This document shows positions 1-9,529 of a stretch of DNA of 64,000 bases, in pieces (within the stretch, counting starts at the first letter, position 1; each line of letters begins with the position of its first letter). The translations under genes and the position numbers were made by a program. Source of the stretch: Tenebrio molitor (Eukaryota > Arthropoda > Insecta > Coleoptera > Tenebrionidae); the NCBI RefSeq assembly GCF_963966145.1, contig NC_091048.1, positions 16,740,001 to 16,804,000 of the forward strand. Reading direction: 5' to 3'. The notes below the pieces were generated by a model. It saw nothing but the letters and a program-made list of their open reading frames with translations. It had not been told where the DNA came from and did not search any database.

Positions 1-240
1 CGCCTCTGACGCCGCATGGCCGGTAAGCGGTTCTACCTTCCCACCCCAGAAATCGAAAAATGGACTCGACCAACGTAGTTGCGTCTGCCGCGCAACTTTA
101 TTGGTGTGTTCTCCCTAAAGTGTTGGCACTCTATTATTAAATTACTCTAAATCCGGCTTTATTGAAATTGTCATAAATGAATGATGAAAATGTGTCAAAT
201 TGTCAATATGATCGATGACATAATATCAAGTTGGTAAGTT
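1..240. other. Unassigned left edge of window
   Basis: The first 115 bases are GC-richer than what follows. They contain short open frames on the plus strand, including an ATG at 16 that stops after 20 codons, but no recognisable product. From about 120 the sequence becomes AT-rich and leads into the CpG-rich arm of a foldback element. The first 115 bases could be the cut end of an element or exon lying outside the window; I cannot tell which. Confidence 0.3.
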
Positions 241-1123
241 GGTATCGCGACAAAAGCGCGCCGCAAAAAGAGCGCGCGACAAAAGAGCGTGCGACATAAG
301 AGCGCGGCGACATAAAAGCGCGGCGACATAAGAGCGCGACGACATAAGAGCGCGGCGACAAAAGAGCGTGACCACAAAAGAAGGTAAATACAGGTTGACT
401 TTGCCTTTGCTTTTCTTAAGGCAATAATTAATTTCTGAAAATTTTCCTTACCCTTTAGTTATACTAAGGCTAGGGCCACACTACAGACTAAATAATCGGC
501 CGATAATTTAGTCCTATTGGGTAGCTTCCGCGCCCACCAGGTAAACTAAACTGTTTTCGATCAATCTGTCGGCCGACTACAATCGCTTTAGTGTGCGCAC
601 TCACATAAGTCCTCATACTTATTAAGCAACCAACTAAACTGTCGGCCGATGAAAAGTCTGTAGTGTGGCCCTAGCCTAAGACTTGGCGCGACCTTGAAAC
701 ACAACAAGAGAGAAAAAAAAAAGGCATTTGCACCAGGTTTGAATGGTGGGACACGATCTAGGAGGACGCCCTGAGGCTGTCTAGCCAGAAAAAACGCGAA
801 AATTCCAGAAGTAGTTAAAGTGAACAATTACCAAATAATCCTGTACATTTTGTATTGGCACAAATGCCAATGCTGGCAGGTGGCGCAACATGAGTGCAAA
901 TTCAGGATTTGCAGCATAAGATGCTTGGAGTCCTGCAGATTGGACATGCCGATAAATTGCCTGCGAAAAATGGAAAAAGCAACCTCCTCCGTAAATACAT
1001 TGACTGCTGCTTTTTCAAAATCCTGTCTTGTCACAGTGTTTATTTGTCTCACGCTATTTTGTCGCGGCTCTCTTTTGTCGCGCGCTCATTTGTCGCGCGC
1101 TCAAATGTCGCGCGCTCAAATGT
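241..1123. mobile_element. Foldback element with CpG-rich tandem arms
   Basis: The left arm (about 244-373) is a tandem array of a short unit reading roughly GAGCGCGCGACAAAA, repeated about eight times with variation. The right arm (about 1055-1123) is the same unit in inverse orientation (TTTTGTCGCGCGCTC) about four times. The two arms can pair, enclosing about 680 bp. The interior carries a separate inverted-repeat element (464-680) and no recognisable transposase. Tandem subrepeats in terminal arms are the hallmark of foldback (FB/Galileo-like) transposons; the family assignment is an inference from architecture. The arms are extremely CpG-rich against an AT-rich background. Confidence 0.7.
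464..680. mobile_element. MITE nested in the foldback element
   Basis: The termini are inverted repeats: CTAGGGCCACACTACAGACT at the left (about 470-489) and its near-perfect complement at the right (655-674). Interior blocks containing TCGGCCGA recur in both halves, so most of the 217 bp folds on itself. It has no coding capacity. It sits between the CpG-rich arms, so it either belongs to the foldback interior or inserted there later. No clear target duplication is visible. Confidence 0.7.
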
Positions 1124-1340
1124 CGTAGATTCTATTAAGTTAATATGTAGTTTTTATTTATTTATTTTCTATTTTTTATTAATTAAAACCTCGTTCTATT
1201 CCATTTGTCTGATTTTTAAAACATCTTGAATCTTGAATGTTTTGTCGGTAAATCTGACATTCACATTTTCAAAATTGACAACAATCAAATTAAGGTTATT
1301 AATACATAAAGGTCGTTTTAGAATGTATGACAGCACGATG

Positions 1341-1861
1341 ACACTACACCTTTTCCAATTGTAGTTCAGAAAGTAAGAGATTAATTTCAGAAAATATCAA
1401 ATGTAGTTCAGATTAGTAAGATGTATTGTAGAATGTGCTAATTGTATTTCAGAAAAATTAAATGAATTTCAGAAAAGGTGAATTGTATTTCAGAAAATAT
1501 CATTTGTATTTCAGAAAATAATAATAAAATTAAAACATACGCAACAACTGATCTTCGGGTTCTACAAGTTAGAAGTATTGGCGTTGTCGAACGAAGACTT
1601 CTTTACTTGGAACAAATTTTATGTACATAGATTTGGCAAAAGACAGAATTGTTCTCCTCGGTAATACACAAATATGATGCGTTCTGAAATGCAAATGATA
1701 CTTTCTGATTTACAAATGATATTTTCTGAATTTCATATACTTAACGTTTTCTGAAATACAATTTACCGATCTGAAATACAATTTACGATTTCTGAAATAC
1801 AATTTACTAATCTGAAATACAATTGACGATTTCCGAAATACAATTGGAAAAGGTGTAGTGT
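1341..1861. mobile_element. Foldback element of tandem 15-bp units beside a Tc1 relic
   Basis: Both ends carry ACACTACACCTTTTCCAATT in inverted orientation (1341 and 1861). Inside each arm a unit reading about ATTGTATTTCAGAAA is repeated some seven or eight times: forward in 1356-1520, and inverse (TTTCTGAAATACAAT) in 1690-1848. The two arms therefore form a long imperfect hairpin around a loop of about 170 bp. The right end abuts the remaining part of a Tc1-like transposase (1862-2204), suggesting insertion into, or rearrangement with, that element. It has no coding capacity. Confidence 0.8.
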
Positions 1862-2204
1862 CCGAGAGGTTTTACGGCCACCAAGTGTAAATAATGCTCT
1901 ATTTCAACAAGATAACGCGCGGCAGCACATTACCAATATTTGTAGGTATAGACTTCCTAGATGACTCTCAGGTGGATTTACTTCCCTGGCCTCCGAGATC
2001 TCCTGATATATCCCCAATCGAGCACTTGTGGGACTTAATGGGTCGAAGATTGACCAATTTGCACAACCCTTCAATGACTTTGGCTACACTCAAACATGAA
2101 ATTCAAGTTGCCTGGGATTCGGTTCCCCAAGAGGAGATTAACCATCTGATTAGAAGTATACCTCGGAGTGTATAGGATCTCGAGGCGGTCTAACGCAATA
2201 CTGA
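1862..2204 (+). pseudogene. Tc1-like transposase, C-terminal fragment
   Basis: This is a decayed DDE transposase of the Tc1/mariner superfamily. It begins with a VLRPP stretch and FQQDNARQH, the second-aspartate region, in one frame. It then shifts to a second frame with DLLPWPPRSPDISPIEHLWD, which contains the third acidic residue. The characteristic end GGLTQY-stop lies in a third frame at 2181-2204, after an in-frame stop at 2173. At least two frameshifts make it non-functional. The N-terminal DNA-binding part is absent, and a foldback element lies directly upstream at the break. Confidence 0.85.
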
Positions 2205-2920
2205 GAGAACTTTTTAACATATGGACCAATGTTACTGAAACTTTCATCATTTTATCTTTAGTTAACACCTAATTTCTGTACCAAGTTTCATCAAAATATA
2301 TTCACTATTTCTAGGTGTTGCATTTTCCATGATAAGCAGTACCTATACAGGATGGTCCCGATGTAACCTGCCAAAAAAATTCTGGGTCATTAGAAGGATC
2401 TAACAAGTCCAAACCCATTTTCATTAGGTCCAAAATAATGGGGATAAATTAACCCCTATCCACATCCATTCGACGCTGCTGACCACAAAAATACGTACCT
2501 ACTCAGGAATTAATTGTTGGTGTTTGAAGGATGTATCTAAGCAACATAGGTAGGTACCTGAATCGTTTATGACAAATCTCAAATCTGACAAACTAAATCA
2601 AATTAATGACATTTATTGAAAACGCTGTACACTGTGTGCGTTAATTCACCAGCTTATTTAGATACAAAAGCTGATTTTGTAGACTGAGATGAATGAGTAA
2701 TCAATAAATAAAGTGGTGTTCCTAAATGTGTAAATAAATGTAGAGGTAGTGTGTGCAAAATTGTGGAAGAACTGTGTAAGAAGAGTATCGTCTTAATTGT
2801 GATTAAATAGCCAAAATAATGTATTGAATACATTTATTTACACTTTACATATTCGTACTTTCAACTCTAACTGAGCATATCTACTAGCTAATGAAAAGTA
2901 AACTAGACAAAAAAATTATT
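2205..2920. other. No gene seen; possible transposon end at 2354
   Basis: AT-rich DNA without a convincing reading frame. The stretch at 2352-2373 (TACAGGATGGTCCCGATGTA) looks like the outer end of a mariner-type element, but I found no matching inverted copy downstream. Nothing else is supported. Confidence 0.3.
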
Positions 2921-3160
2921 TTATAATAAATGTTCTGTGTGCCTTCCGTTGGCATTTAAGCACATTTGAGTACGCCGATACCAATTTTCATAAACATAAT
3001 TCAGCATTTCTGGGTTTTTACGAATCTGGTTCGCGGCGTCTGTTACGCGTTTCTGGAGGTGGCCTTTTGTAATTATTTCAACTTTGTATACCAAATCTTT
3101 CGTGTGGCCCCAAAAATTAAAATCCAGAGGGGTTAAATGGAGGATCGGGGACGCCATCGT
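2921..3160 (-). pseudogene. Mariner-type transposase, C-terminal relic
   Basis: On the minus strand the last 78 codons read like the end of an insect mariner-type DDE transposase. LTPLDFNFWGH corresponds to the third catalytic block, followed by a helix-rich tail and the family's usual end, here GRHTEHLL-stop (stop at 2921-2923). The sequence further upstream on that strand has stops and no longer matches, so only the C-terminus survives. No terminal inverted repeats were identified around it. Confidence 0.75.
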
Positions 3161-3325
3161 ATTGGAATCAGTCAGAACCAACCTCACATAAATGCAGATG
3201 TAGATGTAGCTCCACAACAGTACAACGGGACGGAAGGACTTCTTCAGGAAAACGCTCGCCTATGGTCGCCTTGCCGGTCTTGAATTACCACGTGTTTCGC
3301 CATAGCTCGTACTTACCTATAATAT

Positions 3326-3518
3326 GTAGTTATTTGTATATCAAGGCTATTCTTTAACGTACGGAGAGAAAAATTGTCGCCGAGGTCGCTTGCGGGTGAG
3401 GCAGACAATCTCGAGGAAGTTAAAGGATTTCGCAGCCAAAGTGTGCACAACATTTTATATGCAACCGAAAATTTGTAATTATAAAATGAACAAGTAAAAT
3501 TTACTTCACTGTCAATAA
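3326..3518 (+). repeat. Dispersed repeat, copy A
   Basis: A stretch of about 190 bp that recurs in the same orientation at 7611-7801. Shared landmarks in order are TTTGTATATCAAGG, TTGTCGCCGAGG / CTGTCGCCGAGG, GAGGCAG, AAAGGATTTCGCAGC, AATTATAAAATGAACA and a CTTCACT end. There is no reading frame, no evident terminal inverted repeat and no A/B-box pattern that I can defend. It could be a SINE or the remains of a longer element. Confidence 0.65.
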
Positions 3519-4001
3519 GTAGGTATAAAGTCGGTTTAGGTTTACAAATAAAACAATTCATTGTGAAAAAAATTGAAGAAAATTACGATGTTTTAGTATG
3601 AAAAATGTTACATACTACGTATACATGCAGCTGTTAGTCCGGACATGGTCCGGACCAAGTGAATCCGAACCAGTAAGTTCGTTCATGTATACGCTCTTTA
3701 ATCCGAACTATCACATTGATCCGGACAAGCTTTAGCTCGAACTACAGACGTGAGCTAGACGTGTTAGTTCGAATCTAAACAGCATGTACACAGCTTAGCT
3801 CGAACGGGCAAAGGTGCTATTCTACCTACCTTTACTAAAAAAAACGCAAGATAAAATTACTGTTATACAGTACAACTTCGATAATCCGGACAGATATAGT
3901 TTTGAGCTTCGCCGAATTAGAGAGTTTTCCGGATTAGCGAGGTACATACATTTTTGACTATTTGGGTTAAGAAAAAGTCACGAATTCATCAATGTACAAT
4001 C

Positions 4002-4252
4002 TACAGTCGCGAGCAATAAATTTTGGTCGTCAAGGTCATTCTTTGACGCAATCGAAAATGCTACATTGTAAAACAGTCGTAAATGTCATAACCTAACATC
4101 ATGTTGTATGACATTAATTGTCATTTTGTTCTCATTTTTTTGACACTTTGTTGACATGGGCATAATCAGGCAGGGACATTTTTTAAATTTGTGACAATCT
4201 AACCAAATTTTGAAATGACATTGACGACCAAAATTTATTGCTCGCGACAGTA
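4002..4252. mobile_element. MITE nested in Tigger element
   Basis: Inverted ends of about 32 bp start GTCGCGAGCAATAAATTTTG and continue GGTCGTCAA. The right end is the complement, finishing CTCGCGACAG followed by TA. It is about 250 bp and non-coding. The inner part of the end (TTTGGTCGTCA) is shared with the element at 5357-5716, so the two may be related families. Confidence 0.75.
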
Positions 4253-4424
4253 CATATGAAAGTCTCTTTTCTTCACTTATGTGCTTGATTAACTCGGGCT
4301 GCGCTATCGTTAACCAAACTACAAATTCATGAAAAAAGAATGGCTTCCATAACTAGTTGCACAAATAACTATTTATGCCAGTGTAAAATATGTGATTATT
4401 TTTGTTTGTTTTCATTTAATTTAG

Positions 4425-4790
4425 ATTATAAAGTTTCTTGGACTATTTGTTCATCCGTTAAATCACAATCGACATTATCATTTTCACTGAGTGCCCAATC
4501 TTTTCTTTTAATACTTGTTAAATTGCTTTAACTGGATCTACCTATAATAAGAAAGAAGAGACTCTTTTATTTCGTTCAGGTCTTCTACCAAGGGAGCGAG
4601 AAATTTTCGTTATGATGCCCATAACCAGTGCCAAGTTCTGCATATGTTTTTTTCGTGATTGATTTCCAGGTTCCTTCTAATTGAAAAATGGCATCCTTTA
4701 AATTGGAACTTGTCAAAAGTTGCACAATATTGTCATTTTCCTGTGATATTATGTAGTTTAGTAAATCGTTACGGTAAGAATAGCTATTAA
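4425..4790 (-). pseudogene. Tigger-type transposase, C-terminal relic
   Basis: Reading the minus strand from 4790 downwards gives a run like the C-terminal segment of Tigger (CENP-B-related) transposases: SYRNDLLNYIISQENDN, then NLKDAIFQLEGTWKSITKKT. In the family this helical stretch follows the DDE core. A second in-frame piece with DWALSENDNVDCDLTDEQIV lies at about 4435-4510. Stops and shifts separate them. It is bounded upstream by the palindromic insertion at 4791-4902. Confidence 0.65.
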
Positions 4791-4902
4791 CATACCTAGC
4801 GATGTTATGACTATCATAACTACCGCAAATGTCGGTTTGAAATCCGAGCTCGTAGAGCGAGGATTTTAAGACATCTAAGGTTGTTATGATTCATAACATC
4901 CG
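4791..4902. repeat. Palindromic element, copy 1
   Basis: The outer arms (CGATGTTATGACTATCATAA and TTGTTATGATTCATAACATC) surround a central stem, AAATCCGAGCTCGTAGAGCG followed by AGGATTT. A second copy lies at 12766-12876 in inverse orientation. When the two are aligned by their arms, the central stem points the opposite way. Shared edges include CATACCTAG. The small size and full-length dyad suggest a very short foldback or MITE; no transposase is known for it here. Confidence 0.75.
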
Positions 4903-5065
4903 CGATTTGTTCAATAGTTTACCGGTTTCAGAATAAGCCGAAGAGAATTTAAAACAATTAAATCCCAACACTCGTCTTAAAATAGATTGAGTTGATCGCG
5001 TTTGCATGATATATTCGAGTGTCATAGTTACATTTGATTGTTTATACAAACAGACATTTCGCAAA

Positions 5066-5300
5066 ATGAGTTTGAATGATAGTGTTTTACCGGAAAACGT
5101 CTTAAATGAAGAAGAACAAGCTTTAAATAGTTTAATACCAGAAAAATCGAAACGCAGGAGGTACTTATCTGAAATCATAGAGACACTCAAACAAGGGCAA
5201 GATCTAAATAAGGTTACAAGTGTAAATAAGAGTGATGTTGGCGTATTTTCATGAACTGGTAAGTGCTCGTAGTGTTAGTTCCGTAGCGTATTTATCTTTT
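5066..5300 (+). pseudogene. Crypton-like tyrosine recombinase N-terminal fragment
   Basis: An ATG at 5066 opens a frame with an acidic leader, then LNSLIPEKSKRRRYLSEI, LKQGQDLNKVTSVNK and, after a one-base shift near 5245, AYFHELVSAR. The LIPEKS-(K/R)-R-Y start followed by a 'DV..YF.EL' block resembles the N-terminal DNA-binding region of insect tyrosine-recombinase-like (Crypton) proteins. That identity is from memory of the motif, not a search. No catalytic part follows. A second LIPEKSRER fragment is at 34869-34970. Confidence 0.45.
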
Positions 5301-5356
5301 TGTTTATAGAGTCGAAGAAATATAGCCCCTCTGCCCCTCATCATTATGGACGTAGG

Positions 5357-5716
5357 TACTATCGCGGCCAAAATACTTTGGTCGTCACTTTTTGACACTT
5401 CAAATGTAAATCAAGTATTAATGTCAATATACATGACAATTTCAAATTATTCTTGTCAAAAATATGGCACCTTCAGTTTTTGATAAATATAGAATCGTCT
5501 TACTTGCTTCTGAAGGTTGTCTAAACCGCGACCATGTTGATCTTTTGCTTTTGAACCCTGCCTCCGCAGCTGGGATTTACCCCACCCGTATGACACTGAT
5601 AGATTAAAATAATTTTGACAGTAGTAAAAAATAAGGTTAAACTTCCTAAAGTTTGCTTTACAATTGAATGTCATTTATGTCACATTGACGACCAAAGTAT
5701 TTTGGCCGCGATAGTA
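5357..5716. mobile_element. MITE with TACTATCGCGGCC ends
   Basis: The left end TACTATCGCGGCCAAAATAC continues TTTGGTCGTCA. The right end is the complement (TGACGACCAAAGTATTTTGG then CCGCGATAGTA at 5716), giving about 31 bp of nearly perfect terminal inverted repeat. It is 360 bp with no coding capacity and is nested in the Tigger-like element. Confidence 0.85.
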
Positions 5717-6127
5717 CTACCCGATGCCCCATGCTATGAAGTACAGTTCATTTTTACTATGGCAGAGTTCCGTCTATTTAAGTAATTATTGTTGTTTTTA
5801 GTTCCGTCTGTTTGAATTAATAAATGAATAAAGTTAGATATTGTCTTCATTTGTTGATTGTTGTTGACATGTCACTATGGTAATATTACCCTACAGCATA
5901 ACTGTACTACATAGTACAGTTATGACTCACGTACCTTCCAACTTTTGTGAATGTAAATCAAGGCTTACTATACTGAAACCGGTAAACTCTTTAATGTTTT
6001 GATTTGTCCGGATTATGGAGGTAAAAATTGCAAAGTGTCCGAAATGTGGCAGCCGCCGAACTACTGGAGTGTCCGATGTAACGTGTGTCCGAATTATCGA
6101 AGTTGTACTGTACCTACTAAGGACAAC

Positions 6128-6403
6128 GTAACATTTTATCTGCCCCGCCCATTTCATTTTCTTAGTTACCAATCAAATAGGTTGTTAAGACGATCTGATT
6201 TACACAGTAAAAATTTCTGACATTCGAATTGTCTTAATGACATTTTATTTTTTAGAACCTAAAACAATAATTGTGGACTTGACAGCAAAATTCTAACCTT
6301 AACTTTTTTAGGTGGCAAATGTGATGAAAAGTTGTACAGATTGAATCTGGCTTTGATTCTGATTGGTCAATTTTAGTGGGCGGAGCAGATAAAAAGTTAT
6401 AAC
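6128..6403. mobile_element. MITE with GC-rich inverted ends
   Basis: TTTTATCTGCCCCGCCCAT near the left end (6134) pairs with GTGGGCGGAGCAGATAAAA near the right end (6377-6395), and TTATAAC-type edges extend the match. About 275 bp, non-coding. It lies just outside the Tigger-like element but inside the 3613-6674 composite. Confidence 0.75.
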
Positions 6404-6794
6404 GGCAATACTATATGAAATTTGAGGTTAGAATTAATAGCGTCACGTGTGCTGTATTATTATTGTTGTTGTTTTGTTGATACTTCGTGGGCAATTGTAA
6501 ATGCAATATTGTTGATATGCTTGTTTATTAGTGATTTTGGTGGTAAGTTGGCAACATGATTTTACCAGAACATTATATCCGAACTAAAGAGTGCATATAT
6601 ACGTTGAACTTAAAGTGGACTACGTTAGAACGCATTAGCATAGTCCGAACTAACGGCTGCATGTATACGTAGTAACAGTGACTTAGAGACTGGTGTAACA
6701 AGAAGAATGTGAAATCGGTGTCGGAATATGTTGTACTCATATTGTCTTATTTACTGGAAAAATCAAAAATATTCAAGTTTCTGGAGCACGTAAA

Positions 6795-7150
6795 GTCCAT
6801 TCAAAAATCAAAAACCACCAACGTCGCATTTTCCTCAATAATTACTATCGGCAACGCTGTCTAGTGTAAAATTTAGTGAGACTTGTAATTTTGAAGTTAA
6901 ATGTTTATTAAGTGCCTTGTTTTTCTAGGCATGTTTAAGTAAAAATAATAAGAAACAATAAATAAATGAAACGTGTTGCTAATAAAACAATATGAACGAA
7001 ATTCAAAGCAATTGAATTTTATTTTGAATCAAATAAATGTCATAATTTATACATAGTTACCAACATAGTATGAAAAAATATCTACCGAGGGTTTTTTAAT
7101 TTTTACCAACCTAAAGCAACAGGTGGTGGTTTTTTGATTTTTGAATGGAC
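6795..7150. mobile_element. MITE with GTCCATTCAAAAATCAAA ends
   Basis: The left end GTCCATTCAAAAATCAAAAA pairs with TTTTTTGATTTTTGAATGGAC at the right (7130-7150), and the following ACCACCA/TGGTGGT also pairs. The 356-bp element has no coding capacity. A related left half lies alone at 38124-38213, sharing the end, CAACGTCGCATTTTCCTC and ATCGGCAACGCTGTCTAGTG. Confidence 0.8.
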
Positions 7151-7610
7151 TTTATTCTATGTTGAATATACGGGGTATTGATGTAACGAAGTTTCTGAAG
7201 TTGGTACCTTTTTTGAAAAAAAAAAAAAACTGTTGGGTATCAGGTGAAAAAGTCTACGCCACGGTAGTGACACGAAACCAACTCAATTTACTTTTAGAAA
7301 AAGCTAGTGATGAAAATTATTTACTGTGGAAGGTAGGGATGTTAAGTTCTGTTATGATAAGTATAAGTTGTATCATCTGCCCTTTTTTTAGGTCATTTTA
7401 ATCATGGGAATATCAAGGGCCATGCAAAGAAACGAATTAACCAAAATGTCTATTGATTCTAAATTGAGTCTAAATTCTAAAAGTTCTGATTTGTATCAAA
7501 TATTAAAATGACGTTTGCCGTCGTTAAGAGCAACTGCCGCGAAATTGGATATCGCAACCTGTTTTCGGTACTCGAAGTGCTCATTTCGCGTACGATTGCA
7601 CACAATATAA

Positions 7611-7801
7611 TAGTTACATATTTGTATATCAAGGATGCGAAATCGTACTTTAACGAAACGAGAGAAAAACTGTCGCCGAGGCCGTTTAGCCCGAGGCAGC
7701 ATTCTCAAGGTCGTCAAAGGATTTCGCAGCTAAGGCGTACTGTGCAATCGAAAATTTATAATTATAAAATGAACACCTAAAACTTCCTTCACTACCAATA
7801 A
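7611..7801 (+). repeat. Dispersed repeat, copy B
   Basis: Same-orientation partner of the repeat at 3326-3518, about 4.3 kb away. It keeps TTTGTATATCAAGG, CTGTCGCCGAGG, CCGAGGCAG, AAAGGATTTCGCAGC and AATTATAAAATGAACA in the same order with moderate divergence. The flanks differ, so this is dispersal rather than a simple segmental duplication of the whole region. Confidence 0.65.
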
Positions 7802-7999
7802 CAATAAATGCCTGACAGTTTGTTTCAACGTAAAATATTTTCATTTATCTGCAGTTTTTAAAAGGTGGTAGTACACTCTTCAACATACTTTATCTTCAAC
7901 AATTTTAACCTTAGAACCTAGACATTTTTGTAAGAGTGTTTAGGGGTTGGAATCTACCACCGGTTTCTTTGTATGATACTATATGAATCATCCTATATA

Positions 8000-8734
8000 C
8001 AGGTGTCCCCAAAAAAGAAGACGAGTCCATAACTCCGTTATTTATCGGAATATTTTAATTATCTGTACACCAAATTAAATAGTTTTTAAGAGGCTACAAA
8101 ATGGCCTAATAAATTCAAGTATAGCTCCATGGGTTTCAAGGGTAAACTGTCAAAATACTTTTTTTCAAACGAGATTACATATTTTTTTTTAGTAATTCTG
8201 ATAGAGATTTTTATTCTGAAAACAACAATGTATCACAAGTATACACTTAAATACCAAAAATTCACAAAAAAAAAAAATAAAAAAACGCTACTATTGTCTA
8301 TGTTCTAAGTATTTTGCGCTAAACATTGGCGGCATATCTGCGCAATCCCACATGATATAATTTTAATTTTAATTTTTCCAGCTACCTTAATTTGGTTATT
8401 ACATTGTAACGCAATGCATTTTGATAGCTTTTCGCTTGGTGCTCGTCATTGGTTTCAAAAGTTAGTGTTATTTTTTTTTATGTGAAGTTATACTTGTGAT
8501 ACATTGTTGTTTTCAGAATTAAAATCTCTATCAGAATTACTAAAAAAAAGTATGTAATCCCATTTGAAAAAAAATATTTTGACAGTTTACTCTTGAAGCC
8601 CTTGGAGCTATACGTGAATTTATTAAGCCGTTGTGTAGTCTATTAACAATCATTTAATTTGGTGTATAGATAATTAAAATCGTCCGATAAATAACGGAGT
8701 TATGGACTCGTCTTTTTTTTTGGGGACACTCTGT
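8000..8734. mobile_element. Long-arm TA-flanked inverted-repeat element
   Basis: The element is bounded by TA and has ends ACAGGTGTCCCCAAAAAA (left) and the complement of ACAGAGTGTCCCCAAAAAA (right). Its arms are very long: matching landmarks from outside inwards are GACGAGTCCATAACTCCGTT, TAATTATCTGTACACCAAAT, TTTGACAGTTTAC-type and TGTATCACAAGTATA, about 240-280 bp per arm. The centre (about 8255-8480) is AT-rich and non-coding. Short mariner-type ends with TA duplication suggest mobilisation by a Tc1/mariner transposase; the arms make it a large hairpin. Confidence 0.9.
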
Positions 8735-9459
8735 ATAAGAGAAAGTAGGCTCGATCCTCCTTGACTGTGCTCCTTGGCTTGATCCTGGTTCCTAGGGGAG
8801 TTTTTGAGAGTTAAATTTGCATTGGCAGCCTGGTTGCCACAGACTTTGTGAAGTAAATGCAAGCAAATCTAAATAGTTAACATAATATTTATAATCTATT
8901 TTCACTCTAGAAACATTTTGGTAATTAACAATTTTATTTAACACAAATAGTGCCAATTTTGACAATAAAAGTGCAGCCCCAGGGAACCAGGATGAAGCCA
9001 ACTCTATTTAATATACTCACTTAAAAAATGTAAGGCAGCGAATTCCTTGTTGCAGATGGCTAATTTCTCGCTAATTGATAGATGCTTTTTCCTTTCACAA
9101 TCAATTTTGGTTTCTGGCGGCATATTTAATTGGACATCTCTCAATTTTACTATGAACTTCAGGCATTTAAAATTACTTTTGAAAATTCTACTTTCACAAA
9201 ACATGAAAAACGTTTATTTGTTCCCTACTTGTAAACATCAGTTTATCAAGTCACTGTATTCACCTTGAAAATGTCTCTCAATTGGCTAGCATGTAAAATG
9301 ATACTAGCAAGCATGTAAAATTTTACTGGCTAACCCGTGCTCATGTGAGTGATGTGCGTTTCCAAAGCAATACGTGTAAAGCTCATACGATTTTTTTTCA
9401 AATACCGGAATTTTTAATAGTTTGTATAATTATTTACAAGTGAGGAACAAATAATACAC
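8735..9459. other. No gene seen
   Basis: AT-rich sequence with short frames on both strands and none resembling a known product. GCATGTAAAAT occurs twice near 9290-9320, close to the hairpin at 9460, and may be debris of the same element. Confidence 0.3.
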
Positions 9460-9529
9460 GCATGGTAACGGGTTTTACTGGCTTCAGAAGGTATCCTTCT
9501 GTCGCCAGTAAAAACCCTTTTTACCATGC
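9460..9529. repeat. Short perfect-type hairpin
   Basis: GCATGGTAACGGGTTTTACT at the left pairs with the complement of AGTAAAAACCCTTTTTACCATGC at the right, around an inner stem AGAAGGTATCCTTCT. The arms are about 28 bp with a few mismatches. The size and dyad are those of a tiny MITE. No coding or promoter role is evident. Confidence 0.6.

Larger units (their letters stand above)
3868..6110 (-). mobile_element. Tigger/pogo-like element, degenerate
   Basis: Terminal inverted repeats read CAGTACAACTTCGATAATCC at the left (3868) and its complement ending GAAGTTGTACTG at 6110, each flanked by TA. This end sequence and the TA target site match the pogo/Tigger group. A transposase C-terminus is readable on the minus strand at 4425-4790. 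The interior is interrupted by an inverted-repeat element (4002-4252), a palindrome (4791-4902), a Crypton-like fragment (5066-5300) and another inverted-repeat element (5357-5716). Confidence 0.8.
3613..6674. mobile_element. 3.06-kb inverted-repeat composite element
   Basis: The left end TACTACGTATACATGCAGC (3613) is matched by its inverse, ending GCATGTATACGTAGTA at 6674. The similarity continues inwards for about 30 bp (GTTAGTCCGGA versus GTTAGTTCGGA). Subterminal TCCGAAC and GTTCGGA motifs recur inside both ends. Between the ends lie a Tigger-like element (3868-6110) and several smaller elements, so this outer element is the oldest layer. No transposase can be attributed to the outer ends themselves. 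Confidence 0.75.
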
